This document shows positions 8,541 through 17,270 of a stretch of 38,413 nt of DNA, one piece after another. The notes under the pieces are model-generated. The model was not told the DNA's origin. It made no database searches and was given only the letters and a program-made list of their open reading frames with translations. Location: assembly GCF_011038785.1 (NCBI RefSeq), contig NZ_JAAKDT010000034.1, forward strand, positions 1-38,413. Reading direction: 5' to 3'. The DNA comes from Parabacteroides sp. ZJ-118 (lineage in GTDB: Bacteria; Bacteroidota; Bacteroidia; Bacteroidales; Tannerellaceae). A program made the position numbers and the translations under genes. Every line of letters begins with the position of its first letter. Position 1 is the stretch's first letter.

Positions 8541-9062
8541 ATGAGACATCCGCTTTATCAATTTCAGTTTTGCCCGGTCTGTGGGGCAAAAGCTTTCGCG
8601 GAACATAACGAGAAGGCGAAAGAATGTATGGCGTGCGGTTTTGTTTATTATTTCAACCCGTCGTCGGCTGTCGCTTGTTTCATAAAGAATGCCAAGGGGG
8701 AGCTGTTGTTGGTTCGCCGGGGGAAAGAGCCGGCTAAAGGCACGTTGGATCTGCCCGGCGGCTTTGTCGACAGGTTCGAGTCGGGAGAGGAGGCCGCCTG
8801 CCGGGAAGTCAGGGAGGAAACGGGGTTGTCTATTCGGAATTGCCGTTATCTGTTTTCCCTGCCCAATCTGTATAGGTATTCCGGCTTTGAGGTGCATACG
8901 CTGGACCTGTTTTATGAGTGCTTGGTAGATGACTTCAATAACGTGCGCGCGGAGGATGATGCCGCCGAGATCGTGATCCTTCGCCCGGAGGAGGTGAATC
9001 CGGAAGCGTTCGGCCTGGGCTCTGTCCGGAAGGCGGTGCCGGCCTATCTTGGAAAATATTGA
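8541..9062 (+). CDS. Nudix hydrolase with N-terminal zinc ribbon
   Basis: This 173-aa enzyme should cleave a nucleoside-diphosphate-linked compound (NDP-X). The Nudix box is complete: GFVDRFESGEEAACREVREE then TGL, matching Gx5Ex7REUxEExGU. Ahead of it is a four-cysteine zinc ribbon, CPVCG (from about residue 10) with CMACG, like the one in NADH pyrophosphatases. The protein is much shorter than NudC and lacks its N-terminal domain. I chose ATG 8541, preceded by AAGGTGG. The longer frame opens with TTG at 8505 inside the hairpin of the preceding gene, so it is unlikely. Substrate unknown; nucleotide clean-up is inferred only from the family. Confidence 0.9.
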   Translation: MRHPLYQFQFCPVCGAKAFAEHNEKAKECMACGFVYYFNPSSAVACFIKNAKGELLLVRRGKEPAKGTLDLPGGFVDRFESGEEAACREVREETGLSIRNCRYLFSLPNLYRYSGFEVHTLDLFYECLVDDFNNVRAEDDAAEIVILRPEEVNPEAFGLGSVRKAVPAYLGKY

Positions 9063-9067
9063 TGGAA

Positions 9068-9102
9068 CTTGCCTTTTGTTTGGCGCATATTGCTTATATT
9101 TG
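9068..9102 (+). promoter_or_regulatory. Promoter of the TPR-barrel-kinase operon
   Basis: A perfect -7 box TATATTTG lies at 9095-9102. The -33 element is either TTTG at 9075-9078 (16-bp spacer) or CTTG at 9068-9071 (23-bp spacer). The first gene starts 57 bp downstream. No equally good promoter was seen before 17243, which fits a single long transcript. Confidence 0.7.
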
Positions 9103-9158
9103 CGAATTAGAATGAACGGGCACTGAAGCAAGTGCTTGTATTAAAAGGCAAATGAGTG

Positions 9159-12158
9159 ATGAAAAGAATACTTATTCCGCTGTGTCTGGTAGTAGGCAGT
9201 CTCGCGGCAAGCGGGCAGAGATCGTATCAATTTGACGCGCCGGACCGTTTGTTTATCGAAGGCAAGGAGTTGTTTGGCTTGAAGAATTATTCGGGTTGTA
9301 TCGATAAGTTGGAGGCGTATAAACAGCGTTCCGCGGATGCCGACTTGATTCAAGAGGCCGATTATATGTTGGCCTGCTCGGCTTATGAGCAAGGCCGTCC
9401 CCATGCCGTTGAGTTGTTGAAGGCGTATTTGGATGTGTACCCGGCCTCCCGTCACGCGGACGAGGTGAATTTCTTGATCGGTTCCGCCCATTTCGGACAG
9501 GGTGCGTATCTGAAAGCTATCTTCTGGTTGAACGAGTCGGACATCGATATGCTAAGTCCGGAACAACAGGAAGCCTATTGCTTCCGTCTGGCTTATTCCT
9601 TGTTGCAAACCGGGGATATGGAGAGGGCCCGCGGCTATTTCGCGCGGATCGGGCAGATCGGGACGAAGTATCGGGAGGCGTCTACCTATTACGTCGCTTA
9701 TATCGATTACGCGACCGGTAAATACGACAATGCCTTGGTGGAATTTACCCGCTTGAAGGACTTGCCCGATTACAAGGAGCGGTCGTTGTACTATATCGCG
9801 CAGATTTATTTTATCCAGAATAAGTACGGGAAGGTGATCAGCGAAGGCAAGGAATTGCTCGCTTCTTATCCGGATAGCGAGGACAATGGCGAGATTTACC
9901 GTATCATGGGTAATGCCAGCTATCATCTGGGGGATGAGGATCAGGCGATTCAGATGCTGAGCAAATATGTCTCCTCCGCGAGTGATCCGCTGAGGGGCGA
10001 CCTGTATATCCTGGGGGTATGTTATTACAACAAGGGCCTCTATAGCAGCGCCGCGAACGCGCTGGGACGGACCGTGCGCGAGAACGATGCCCTTTCGCAG
10101 AACGCGTATCTGTATCTGGGACAAAGTTACCTGAAATCGAAAGACAAGAATAACGCCCGTATGTCCTTCGAGGCCGCCGCCACTTCTTCTTTCGACAAGC
10201 AGGTGAAAGAGGCGGCCATGTATAATTACGCTTTATTGATCCACGAGACCGCTTTCGCCGGCTTTGGTGAGTCGGTGACAATCTTCGAGGACTTCCTGAA
10301 CGATTTCCCGAATTCCAAATATGCCGATAAGGTAAACGATTATCTGGTGGAGGTTTACCTGACTACCAAGAATTATCAGGCGGCCCTGAACTCGATCGAT
10401 AAGATCAAGCGACCGAGCGCGAAGATCTTGGAGGCGAAGCAAGATATCTTATTCCAGTTGGGGACACAGGCGTTCACGAATATGGAGTTGGACCGGGCGG
10501 TTGATCGGTTCAGCCGCGCGATCTCATTGGGCGCCTATAATCCGGAATCTCGTAACGGCGCTTATTTCTGGCGCGGGGAATCTTATTATCGCCAAGGAGA
10601 ATATGACAAGGCGATCTCTGATTATCGCACGTATTTGAATAACACCCGCCAACGCGATACGGATATGTATGCCTTGGCTCATTATAACGTGGGTTACAGC
10701 TACTTCAAGCTGAAATCGTATGGCGAGGCGTTGAACCACTTCCGCCAATACGTGAATCTGGAGAGCGATCAGCAGACCCCGGCCTACGCGGACGCTTACA
10801 ATCGCATCGGCGACTGTCTATTCCACGACCGTCAGTTCGCTATGGCGGAAGAGAATTATACGCGCGCGGCGCAATTGCAGCCGTCCGCCGGAGATTATTC
10901 GGTGTACCAGAAGGGCTTTCTGCTGGGATTACAGAAAGATTATAAGGAAAAGATCCGTGTGATGGATCGCTTGATCCGCGAGTTCCCGGAATCACAATAT
11001 GTGGACGATGCCCTGTTCGAGAAAGGGCGCTCTTACGTGCTATTGGATAACAATCAGGCGGCCGCGGCAAGTTTTGAGCAACTGACGCGCGACTTCCCGC
11101 GAAGCAGTCTGGCCCGTAAGGCCGGTGTACAGCTTGGCTTGATTTACTTCAACGACAATCAGCCGGAGAAGGCCGTCGAGGCTTATAAGCGCGTGATTGG
11201 TAACTATCCGGGTAGCGAGGAGGCAAAAGTGGCCTTGCAAGACTTGAAGTCCGTATATATCGAGCTGAACGATATCAACGCGTTTGCCGCCTACGCGAAT
11301 ACATTGGGCGGGAATGTGCGTTTCGAGGTGAGTGAGCAAGACTCCTTGACCTATCTGGCGGCCGAGAAGTTGTTTATGCGAGGCGATAATGAGGGCGCTC
11401 GTCGTAGCTTGACGAATTATCTGCGAACATTCCCGCAGGGAGCGTTCGGCCCGAACGCTAATTTCTACCTGGCGAGTATCGCTTTTGCCCAGAAAGAACA
11501 GGAGGAGGCGAAACGCCTGTTCTCGCTCGTATTGGAAAGCGGTGACACGAAATTCAGGGAAGAATCTTGGGCGCGTAAGGCTGAGATCGAGTATTTGGAG
11601 AAGGATTACGCCGCCGCCATGGAAAGTTTCAAACAGCTGCAGGCGGTAGCGGAGAACCCGGAGAATAGGGAGGCCGCTAAATTGGGCCTGATGCGTTGCG
11701 CCGAGTTGACCGGCCAGCCGCAAGAGGCGCTGCTTGCCGCCAACGATTTGCTGAAGGAACCGAAGCTCTCTCCCGAGATCGTGTCCGAGGCCCGTTACGT
11801 CCGTGCGAAGGCCTATATCCGCTTGAAGCAGGAGAACAAGGCGTTGGCCGACTTGAAAGCGATCAGTAAGGATACCCGTACGGCACACGGGGCGGAGGCT
11901 AAATACCTATTGGCTCAATTGTATTATGATAACAAGGAGGATAAGAATGCCGAGACGGTCTTGATGGATTTCATCGAGAACGGTACGCCTCACTCCTATT
12001 GGTTGGCACGGGGCTTTGTCTTGCTGGCCGATATTTATATCCGCCAAGGTGATGATTTCCAAGCGCGTCAATATCTGACCAGTTTGCGAAACAACTACAA
12101 GGGCGATGATGAGATCGCCGCGATGATCGAAGACAGATTGGGTAAACTAAAGAAATAA
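9159..12158 (+). CDS. Large periplasmic or outer-membrane TPR-repeat protein
   Basis: This 999-aa exported protein is built almost wholly of tetratricopeptide repeats. The signal peptide is MKRILIPLCLVVGSLAASGQ; there is no lipobox. TPR units recur to the C-terminus, for example FWRGESYYRQGEYDKAISDY and AYNRIGDCLFHDRQFAMAEENY, with BamD/YbgF-like units (FPxSxxADxA) throughout. Such arrays act as scaffolds for protein contacts and have no enzyme activity of their own. The frame can be extended to a GTG at 9156, but ATG 9159 gives the proper Met-Lys-Arg signal start. It is the first gene of the run that includes an outer-membrane barrel 9 bp downstream, so a joint envelope role is likely. The exact function is unknown to me. 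Confidence 0.88.
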   Translation: MKRILIPLCLVVGSLAASGQRSYQFDAPDRLFIEGKELFGLKNYSGCIDKLEAYKQRSADADLIQEADYMLACSAYEQGRPHAVELLKAYLDVYPASRHADEVNFLIGSAHFGQGAYLKAIFWLNESDIDMLSPEQQEAYCFRLAYSLLQTGDMERARGYFARIGQIGTKYREASTYYVAYIDYATGKYDNALVEFTRLKDLPDYKERSLYYIAQIYFIQNKYGKVISEGKELLASYPDSEDNGEIYRIMGNASYHLGDEDQAIQMLSKYVSSASDPLRGDLYILGVCYYNKGLYSSAANALGRTVRENDALSQNAYLYLGQSYLKSKDKNNARMSFEAAATSSFDKQVKEAAMYNYALLIHETAFAGFGESVTIFEDFLNDFPNSKYADKVNDYLVEVYLTTKNYQAALNSIDKIKRPSAKILEAKQDILFQLGTQAFTNMELDRAVDRFSRAISLGAYNPESRNGAYFWRGESYYRQGEYDKAISDYRTYLNNTRQRDTDMYALAHYNVGYSYFKLKSYGEALNHFRQYVNLESDQQTPAYADAYNRIGDCLFHDRQFAMAEENYTRAAQLQPSAGDYSVYQKGFLLGLQKDYKEKIRVMDRLIREFPESQYVDDALFEKGRSYVLLDNNQAAAASFEQLTRDFPRSSLARKAGVQLGLIYFNDNQPEKAVEAYKRVIGNYPGSEEAKVALQDLKSVYIELNDINAFAAYANTLGGNVRFEVSEQDSLTYLAAEKLFMRGDNEGARRSLTNYLRTFPQGAFGPNANFYLASIAFAQKEQEEAKRLFSLVLESGDTKFREESWARKAEIEYLEKDYAAAMESFKQLQAVAENPENREAAKLGLMRCAELTGQPQEALLAANDLLKEPKLSPEIVSEARYVRAKAYIRLKQENKALADLKAISKDTRTAHGAEAKYLLAQLYYDNKEDKNAETVLMDFIENGTPHSYWLARGFVLLADIYIRQGDDFQARQYLTSLRNNYKGDDEIAAMIEDRLGKLKK

Positions 12159-12167
12159 AAGAGCGTG

Positions 12168-13928
12168 ATGAAGACTATATATACTGTAAAGGCGTTGTGT
12201 GTAGTGGCTTTGCTGGGTTCGGCCGCTGCCGCGGGCGCGCAAGAGGATGTTACGAAAGAAAAGAACCTGAACCGAGAGATGACGCTTGAACGGGAGTATG
12301 ATCCTTCCGTGCAGGATGCCAGCAAGGTAAATACGCTTCCCGCGGTGAAGGAGCCGGAGGTCCGTAAGATCCCGATCGATTACTCCGATTATGCGATCGC
12401 GGCCGATCCGCGGAAGGAGATCCGTTTGCTGCCTTCCGGAAATCGGATGACGCAGATGGATTACAACAGGCGCCGGGGATACCTTAACTTGGGGGTTGGC
12501 ACGTACTTGAATGTAAATGGCGATCTGGGATATCATCTGTTGAGTACCGAGCGGGATCAATTAACGATCGGGTACTCGCATCGTTCTACGAATGAAAAGG
12601 TGAAATATATCCAACTGGACGACGAGAAGGTAAAGGCGAAGCTCAATGACAATCTGGGGGGGATCCGTTTCAAACATGTTTTTGACAAGACGGTATTCCG
12701 TATGGGCGCGAGGTACGGGTATTCCGCGTTTAATTACTACGGACTGCCCGTTGACGCGACAGCGGGCGCGACAAGCTCGGATCTGCTGAATAGGGCGGAC
12801 CGGGAAACAAACCAAGTGGATCAGACGATCGCCGCCAACATCGGATTTGAGTCGAAGGAAGAGGCTCCGTTCGGATATTTCCTGGATCTGGGCTATATAA
12901 ATTTCTCCCATAAATATGGGCTGGGTAAAACCGCCGATGGTCCTACAGAGCATACCGTTGACGCTACATTCGATTTGAATGCCGGCTTTAACGGGAATAT
13001 GTGGATGGGCTTGGGCGGAGAGGTCGCGTATTTCAACTATCAAACGTATGAGCTCGAGAGTCACGCGCAAGTGACTCTTTCCCCGTATTACAAGGTAGAG
13101 GGGGATCGCTGGAACCTGAAATTGGGGGCGAATGTGATGTTGGTGACCGGCGATAACAGCACGTTCATGGCTTCGCCGGATCTCGCGGCAGACCTGGAGG
13201 TGGCGGACAAGACCTCGCTTTACGTGAACGCGGGCGGTAAGTTGTATGCCAACAGTATGTATGAGATCGCTTTGGTGAATCGTTATGTGAATCCTACCCA
13301 AAGGATCGCCCCGTCCCGTAATTGGTTGGACGCTACACTCGGCATAAAGAGTGGCGCGGCTCCGGGATTTTGGTTCGACGTGTTCGCCGGTTATAAGATA
13401 ACGAGCAGCGATGTGCTCTTCTTGCCGTCGGGGACTTTTGAGAGAGACCACTTCGCGAATTTCTGCGAGGCGATGGATGATATCGATACGAAACAGCTTT
13501 TTGTGGGCGCTACCTTGAAATATAGTTACCAACAATGGTTCGATGTCTCTTTACGGGGAGTGTATCATAGCTGGAAAGCGAACTTTGGGGATACCTGGAC
13601 CGGCGGGGAAGCGAACGGGGAGCTGGCCCATGCTTGGGGCAAACCGGAGATGGAGGTGACGGCGGGTTTGACGGTTCGTCCGGTAAAGGAGGTCTCCGTG
13701 TCGCTGGATTATTATCTGGCTACCGGACGTTATACCCAATTGAGTGGAGCCGACGAATACAAGATGAACAATATCAACGAGCTAAACCTGACGGGTTCCT
13801 ATACCTTCAACGATACCTGGGGCGTTTACGCGAAATTGAATAATATCCTTTGCCGGAAGTACGAGCTCTATTACGGCTATCCTTCGCAAGGCTTTGGCGC
13901 GATGGTTGGCGTGAATATCAATTTCTGA
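12168..13928 (+). CDS. Outer-membrane beta-barrel protein (TonB-receptor-like barrel without plug)
   Basis: This 586-aa protein has a signal peptide cleaved at about AAGAQ (residue 24-25). A short acidic, Pro-containing periplasmic stretch follows (LEREYDPSVQDASKVNTLP). The rest is alternating amphipathic strands rich in Tyr, Gly and Asn, ending in GAMVGVNINF with a terminal Phe, the usual barrel-assembly signal. There is no plug domain or TonB box, so this is not a full TonB-dependent receptor; it resembles the barrel part only. It starts 9 bp after the TPR gene and precedes the kinases. ATG 12168 is preferred over GTG 12165. The TPR protein next door could be its periplasmic partner. Cargo unknown. 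Confidence 0.85.
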   Translation: MKTIYTVKALCVVALLGSAAAAGAQEDVTKEKNLNREMTLEREYDPSVQDASKVNTLPAVKEPEVRKIPIDYSDYAIAADPRKEIRLLPSGNRMTQMDYNRRRGYLNLGVGTYLNVNGDLGYHLLSTERDQLTIGYSHRSTNEKVKYIQLDDEKVKAKLNDNLGGIRFKHVFDKTVFRMGARYGYSAFNYYGLPVDATAGATSSDLLNRADRETNQVDQTIAANIGFESKEEAPFGYFLDLGYINFSHKYGLGKTADGPTEHTVDATFDLNAGFNGNMWMGLGGEVAYFNYQTYELESHAQVTLSPYYKVEGDRWNLKLGANVMLVTGDNSTFMASPDLAADLEVADKTSLYVNAGGKLYANSMYEIALVNRYVNPTQRIAPSRNWLDATLGIKSGAAPGFWFDVFAGYKITSSDVLFLPSGTFERDHFANFCEAMDDIDTKQLFVGATLKYSYQQWFDVSLRGVYHSWKANFGDTWTGGEANGELAHAWGKPEMEVTAGLTVRPVKEVSVSLDYYLATGRYTQLSGADEYKMNNINELNLTGSYTFNDTWGVYAKLNNILCRKYELYYGYPSQGFGAMVGVNINF

Positions 13929-13945
13929 CACCGGCAAGAAGAAGG

Positions 13946-14059
13946 ATGGGCGACATCAATATCAAACAATTGGAAAGCCTTCGCTGGCGGATGCGCGTGA
14001 TCGAGTCGGAGAAAGACCATTATACGGAAGTTACGATTACGTTGCCTATCTACAGTTAG
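13946..14059 (+). CDS. Possible 37-aa small protein
   Basis: A 37-codon frame fills the gap between the barrel gene and the first kinase. It begins at ATG 13946 just after a purine-rich AAGAAGAAGG stretch and stops at TAG 14059, right before the strong ribosome-binding site of the kinase. The product starts MGDINIKQLESLRWRMR and ends TEVTITLPIYS. That tail resembles the last strand of histidine-kinase ATPase domains (compare FLITVPVY in the next gene), so it may be a remnant of a lost kinase copy rather than a gene of its own. No membrane segment is seen. Confidence 0.4.
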   Translation: MGDINIKQLESLRWRMRVIESEKDHYTEVTITLPIYS

Positions 14060-14060
14060 G

Positions 14061-14068
14061 AAAGGAGG
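14061..14068 (+). promoter_or_regulatory. Strong Shine-Dalgarno before the first kinase
   Basis: AAAGGAGG lies 6 bp before ATG 14075 and fixes that start. The second kinase also has GAGGAGG (15194-15200) 7 bp before its ATG. Such strong sites are uncommon in Bacteroidetes, where most genes here have only AT-rich leaders. Confidence 0.75.
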
Positions 14069-14074
14069 TTCAGC

Positions 14075-15205
14075 ATGATACAGGATTTACATACCGAGAT
14101 CGATCGGTTAAAGAGGCGGATCAAACGTTGCGAGCAGGTTACGCTGGGTGGCTTGGTCGGTATTTGCGTGTCCGTGAGGTTCGGTCATTACGAATGGATC
14201 GGCTTGCTTGCCTTGATCCTGTTTAGCCAGGTCGCCAAGCTTGTTTTCAAGCGGAAACTCAAGCAAAAGGAGTATTTGGTGAAAGAGGTAGAGGTACGTA
14301 CGCAGGAAATCCGTTCGGAGAAGGACGCGATCCAAGAGGAATCCGAGAAATTGGCGGCGGCCTTGAAAGCCTTGGGCGAGGCGCAAGACGAACTGGTCCG
14401 CAAGGAACGGATGGCTACCGTGGGGCAGTTGACGCAAGGTCTGGTAGACCGTATCCTGAACCCGCTGAATTATATCAATAACTTCGCGAGCCTGACCTCG
14501 GGGCTGGCCAAGGATCTCCGTGAAAATCTGGATAGCCAGAAAGAGCACCTGAGAGCGGATCTGTATGACGACTCGGTAGACCTCTTGAATATGATGACCT
14601 GTAATTTGGAGAAGATCTCCGAGCATGGTTTCAATACGGTCCGTATCGTCAAGGCGATGGAGGAATTGCTGAAAGACCGAAGGGGTAATCTTACGCTTAC
14701 CAACATAAACGGATTATGCCGGGTCGCCTTGGACAAATTGAGGAAAACGTATGAGCCGGATATTCAAGCGAAGCATATCCGGATTGTTTTCGATAATTTG
14801 ACGCTGTCGCTGATGATGGAGGTGAACGTGGAGCAGTTCGGCAAGGTGCTGGACGGGATGCTGAAAAATTCCATGTATGCCCTGTTGAAGAAATCGGAGA
14901 CCGTGGCTTTCAGCCCGGAGATATTCCTGGGATTGAGAGTCAATAAGGATCTGCTGGAAATAACGATCCGGGATAACGGGTCGGGTATCGACGAGACTAT
15001 AAAAGATAAGATATTCGCTCCTTTCTTCACGACAAAGACCACCGGGGAGGCTGCCGGAGTAGGGCTTTACCTCTGCCGCGAGATCGTGCAGAACCATCGG
15101 GGGACCATCGAGGTGGAGAGTAAGAAGGGAGAGTATACCCGGTTCCTGATCACGGTCCCGGTGTATCAATCGAAAACAATTACACCGCCTAACGAGGAGG
15201 AATAG
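14075..15205 (+). CDS. Degenerate histidine kinase lacking the phospho-accepting His
   Basis: This is a 376-aa membrane-linked kinase-like protein. Residues about 22-58 give one or two membrane segments. A charged coiled coil runs from about 60 to 112 and leads straight into the H-box. That box reads QLTQGLVDRILNPLNYINNF: the usual HE pair is replaced by Asp125-Arg126, while the flanking G, NPL and N are kept. The HATPase domain looks intact: N-box MLKNSMYAL, G1 DNGSGI, F-box FAPFFTTK and G2 GVGLYLCREIV. It can probably bind ATP but cannot autophosphorylate on the standard His. It sits 2 bp ahead of a canonical soluble kinase of the same type, so a role as membrane sensor or allosteric partner for that kinase is an attractive inference. 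Confidence 0.88.
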   Translation: MIQDLHTEIDRLKRRIKRCEQVTLGGLVGICVSVRFGHYEWIGLLALILFSQVAKLVFKRKLKQKEYLVKEVEVRTQEIRSEKDAIQEESEKLAAALKALGEAQDELVRKERMATVGQLTQGLVDRILNPLNYINNFASLTSGLAKDLRENLDSQKEHLRADLYDDSVDLLNMMTCNLEKISEHGFNTVRIVKAMEELLKDRRGNLTLTNINGLCRVALDKLRKTYEPDIQAKHIRIVFDNLTLSLMMEVNVEQFGKVLDGMLKNSMYALLKKSETVAFSPEIFLGLRVNKDLLEITIRDNGSGIDETIKDKIFAPFFTTKTTGEAAGVGLYLCREIVQNHRGTIEVESKKGEYTRFLITVPVYQSKTITPPNEEE

Positions 15206-15207
15206 AT

Positions 15208-16059
15208 ATGGAAGACCAGAGTAAGGAAATAGAACGGCTACGTTCGCAAGTGAGGGACTTGGAGAAATTAGCCTCTTTAGGTATGTTGAGTGCCGGAATC
15301 GCGCACGAGATCCAGAATCCGCTCAACTTCGTCGTCAACTTCAGTAAGTTGTCCGCCAAGCTGGTGGACGACCTGGACGATATATTGGAAGAAGAGAAGG
15401 CGATCCTGCCTCCGGAATCGTGGGAGAAACTCACCGCCTCGCGCGAGGAGTTCGGCGAGATCGTCAATGATTTGCACGACAACCTGAAGAAGATCGAGGA
15501 GCATGGGAACCGGGCGACAAGTATCATCCGCGGCATCTTGCTTTATTCCAGGGGGAAGGAGGACGAATACATCCTTACGGATATCAAGAACCTGGTGAAG
15601 GAATACGTCTGGCTGGCTTATCATTCGATGCGGGCGAACTATAAAGGCTTCAATATCGCGATCCGGGAGCGTTACGAGGAGGGGCTTCCGATGCTGAAAG
15701 TGATCCCGCAGGATTTGAGCCGCGCGGTATTGAATGTCATGAACAACGCTTGCTACGCGGTCTATAATAAATCCAAGCGCTCGCCGATCGGGTATGAGCC
15801 GGTTATATCCGTGGATCTGCGGCAGGAGGGAGACCGGTTGCGATTAAGCATCGAGGACAACGGCATCGGTATACCGGAGCAGGTCCGGGAGCAGATATTC
15901 TCCGCGTTTTTCACCACGAAACCGGCGGGAGAGGGAACCGGCCTGGGACTCTCCATTACCCGGTCTATCATAGAGGAGAAACACGACGGGAAGATAGAGG
16001 TGGAATCGAAAGAGGGTGAGTTTACTCGTTTCACATTCCTTATTCCAGTAACGAAATAA
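15208..16059 (+). CDS. Soluble sensor histidine kinase (canonical H-box)
   Basis: This 283-aa kinase has no membrane segment or named sensor domain. A short coiled coil (about 3-22) leads to the H-box LSAGIAHEIQNPLNFVVNF, with phospho-accepting His33. The HATPase domain has N-box NVMNNACYAV, G1 DNGIGI, F-box FSAFFTTK and G2 GTGLGLSITRSI. It should autophosphorylate and pass phosphate to the receiver encoded 11 bp downstream. With no sensor of its own, it probably gets its input from the membrane-bound degenerate kinase encoded immediately before it. That pairing is inferred from gene order and similarity. Confidence 0.92.
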   Translation: MEDQSKEIERLRSQVRDLEKLASLGMLSAGIAHEIQNPLNFVVNFSKLSAKLVDDLDDILEEEKAILPPESWEKLTASREEFGEIVNDLHDNLKKIEEHGNRATSIIRGILLYSRGKEDEYILTDIKNLVKEYVWLAYHSMRANYKGFNIAIRERYEEGLPMLKVIPQDLSRAVLNVMNNACYAVYNKSKRSPIGYEPVISVDLRQEGDRLRLSIEDNGIGIPEQVREQIFSAFFTTKPAGEGTGLGLSITRSIIEEKHDGKIEVESKEGEFTRFTFLIPVTK

Positions 16060-16070
16060 ATAGAAAAATT

Positions 16071-17243
16071 ATGGCTGTCAAGATATTAAGCGTAGACGAC
16101 GAGCAGGATCTGGAAGTGTTGCTAACCCAGTATTTCCGTCGGAAGATCCGTAGGGGTGAGTATGAGTTTTCCTTTGCCCATAACGGGTTGGAGGCGTTGA
16201 GGATGATGTTGGATCATCCGGACTTCGATATTATATTGAGCGATATCAATATGCCGGAGATGGATGGACTGACCTTGCTGACGAGGATCAACGAGATGCG
16301 TAACCCGGCCTTGAAATGTATCATCGTATCGGCCTACGGCGACATGGAGAATATCCGTACCGCCATGAACCATGGCGCTTTCGACTTCGCTACCAAGCCG
16401 ATCGATATGGAGGATCTGGAACGTACGATCGAGAAGGCGGTCGGGCAGATCTCTTTTATCAAGGAGGCCCAAAAGGAGCATCACCAGCTGGAGGAGATCC
16501 AATATGACCTGAACGTGGCGCGCGAGATCCAGCAGTCGATCCTGCCGAAGCAGTTTCCCCCCTTTCCGCAATATGAGCAATTCGATCTTTACGCGACCAT
16601 GAGCGCGGCGAAAACCGTGGGGGGGGATTTCTATGATTTCTTCTTGGTAGACGATCATCACCTGGGTTTTACGATCGCGGATGTGTCGGATAAGGGGATT
16701 CCGGCCGCTATTTTTATGGCGATCAGCCGTACGGTGATCCGTGCCACGGCGCTCAGGCAGCTTTCCCCGGCAGTCTGCATGAGGGAATCGAACGAGCTGT
16801 TGTGTCGCGAGAGTGTCAACGGGATGTTTGTCACCGCTTTTTACGCGATCTTGAATATCCATACGGGCGACGTGGTCTATTGCAACGGGGGGCATAACCG
16901 TCCGGTCTGGATTCGTAAAAACGACGCGGTCTCCCTTTTGCCGACGACCGGCGGGATGGCCTTGGGAGTCGTGCCGGGAGTCGCTTATCAAGAGCGAGCC
17001 TTGCGGCTGGAAGCGGGAGATAGCCTGTTCCTCTATACGGACGGGATCAGCGAGGCGATGAACCTGCGGAATGAGCCTTATGGGGATATCCGCCTGGTGG
17101 AGGCTTGCGGCTCCGTCAAGAACCGCTCCCCCAGATCCATGATCGAAGGCCTCTCCGAATCCGTCCGATCTTTCGTGAACGGCGCCACGCAGAGCGACGA
17201 CATTACGATGCTGGCGCTGACTTACAGGGGAGAAATCGTATAA
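16071..17243 (+). CDS. Response regulator with PP2C/SpoIIE-type phosphatase output
   Basis: This is a 390-aa cytoplasmic protein. The N-terminal receiver (about 3-125) has the acidic pair in SVDDE, phospho-accepting Asp58 in LSDINMPEMDG, the Ser of IVSAYGD and the Lys of TKPID. A helical linker (about 125-165, DLNVAREIQQSILP) leads to a PPM/SpoIIE phosphatase domain with GGDFYDFF, ADVSDKGIPAA, CNGGHNRP, YTDGISEAMN and QSDDITML, which supply the metal-binding Asp residues. Proteins of this RsbU/RsbP-like type dephosphorylate a STAS anti-anti-sigma factor in partner-switching systems. No STAS or anti-sigma kinase gene is in the window, so the target lies elsewhere or is different. It is the last gene of the run that begins at 9159. 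Confidence 0.93.
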   Translation: MAVKILSVDDEQDLEVLLTQYFRRKIRRGEYEFSFAHNGLEALRMMLDHPDFDIILSDINMPEMDGLTLLTRINEMRNPALKCIIVSAYGDMENIRTAMNHGAFDFATKPIDMEDLERTIEKAVGQISFIKEAQKEHHQLEEIQYDLNVAREIQQSILPKQFPPFPQYEQFDLYATMSAAKTVGGDFYDFFLVDDHHLGFTIADVSDKGIPAAIFMAISRTVIRATALRQLSPAVCMRESNELLCRESVNGMFVTAFYAILNIHTGDVVYCNGGHNRPVWIRKNDAVSLLPTTGGMALGVVPGVAYQERALRLEAGDSLFLYTDGISEAMNLRNEPYGDIRLVEACGSVKNRSPRSMIEGLSESVRSFVNGATQSDDITMLALTYRGEIV

Positions 17244-17250
17244 TAAGGCC

Positions 17251-17270
17251 GGAAGATCTATGGATCTTCC
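17251..17270. terminator. Hairpin between convergent genes
   Basis: GGAAGATC (17251-17258) and GATCTTCC (17263-17270) form a perfect stem with a 4-nt loop. It lies 7 bp past the phosphatase stop codon and overlaps the stop region of the convergent minus-strand gene. There is no U-tract, so it may act as an mRNA 3' end rather than a classic terminator. Confidence 0.45.

Noticed and set aside
11040-11888. 282-codon minus-strand frame
   Set aside because: Antisense to the TPR gene; composition bias only.
12561-13535. 324-codon minus-strand frame
   Set aside because: Antisense to the barrel gene; no domain and no promoter.
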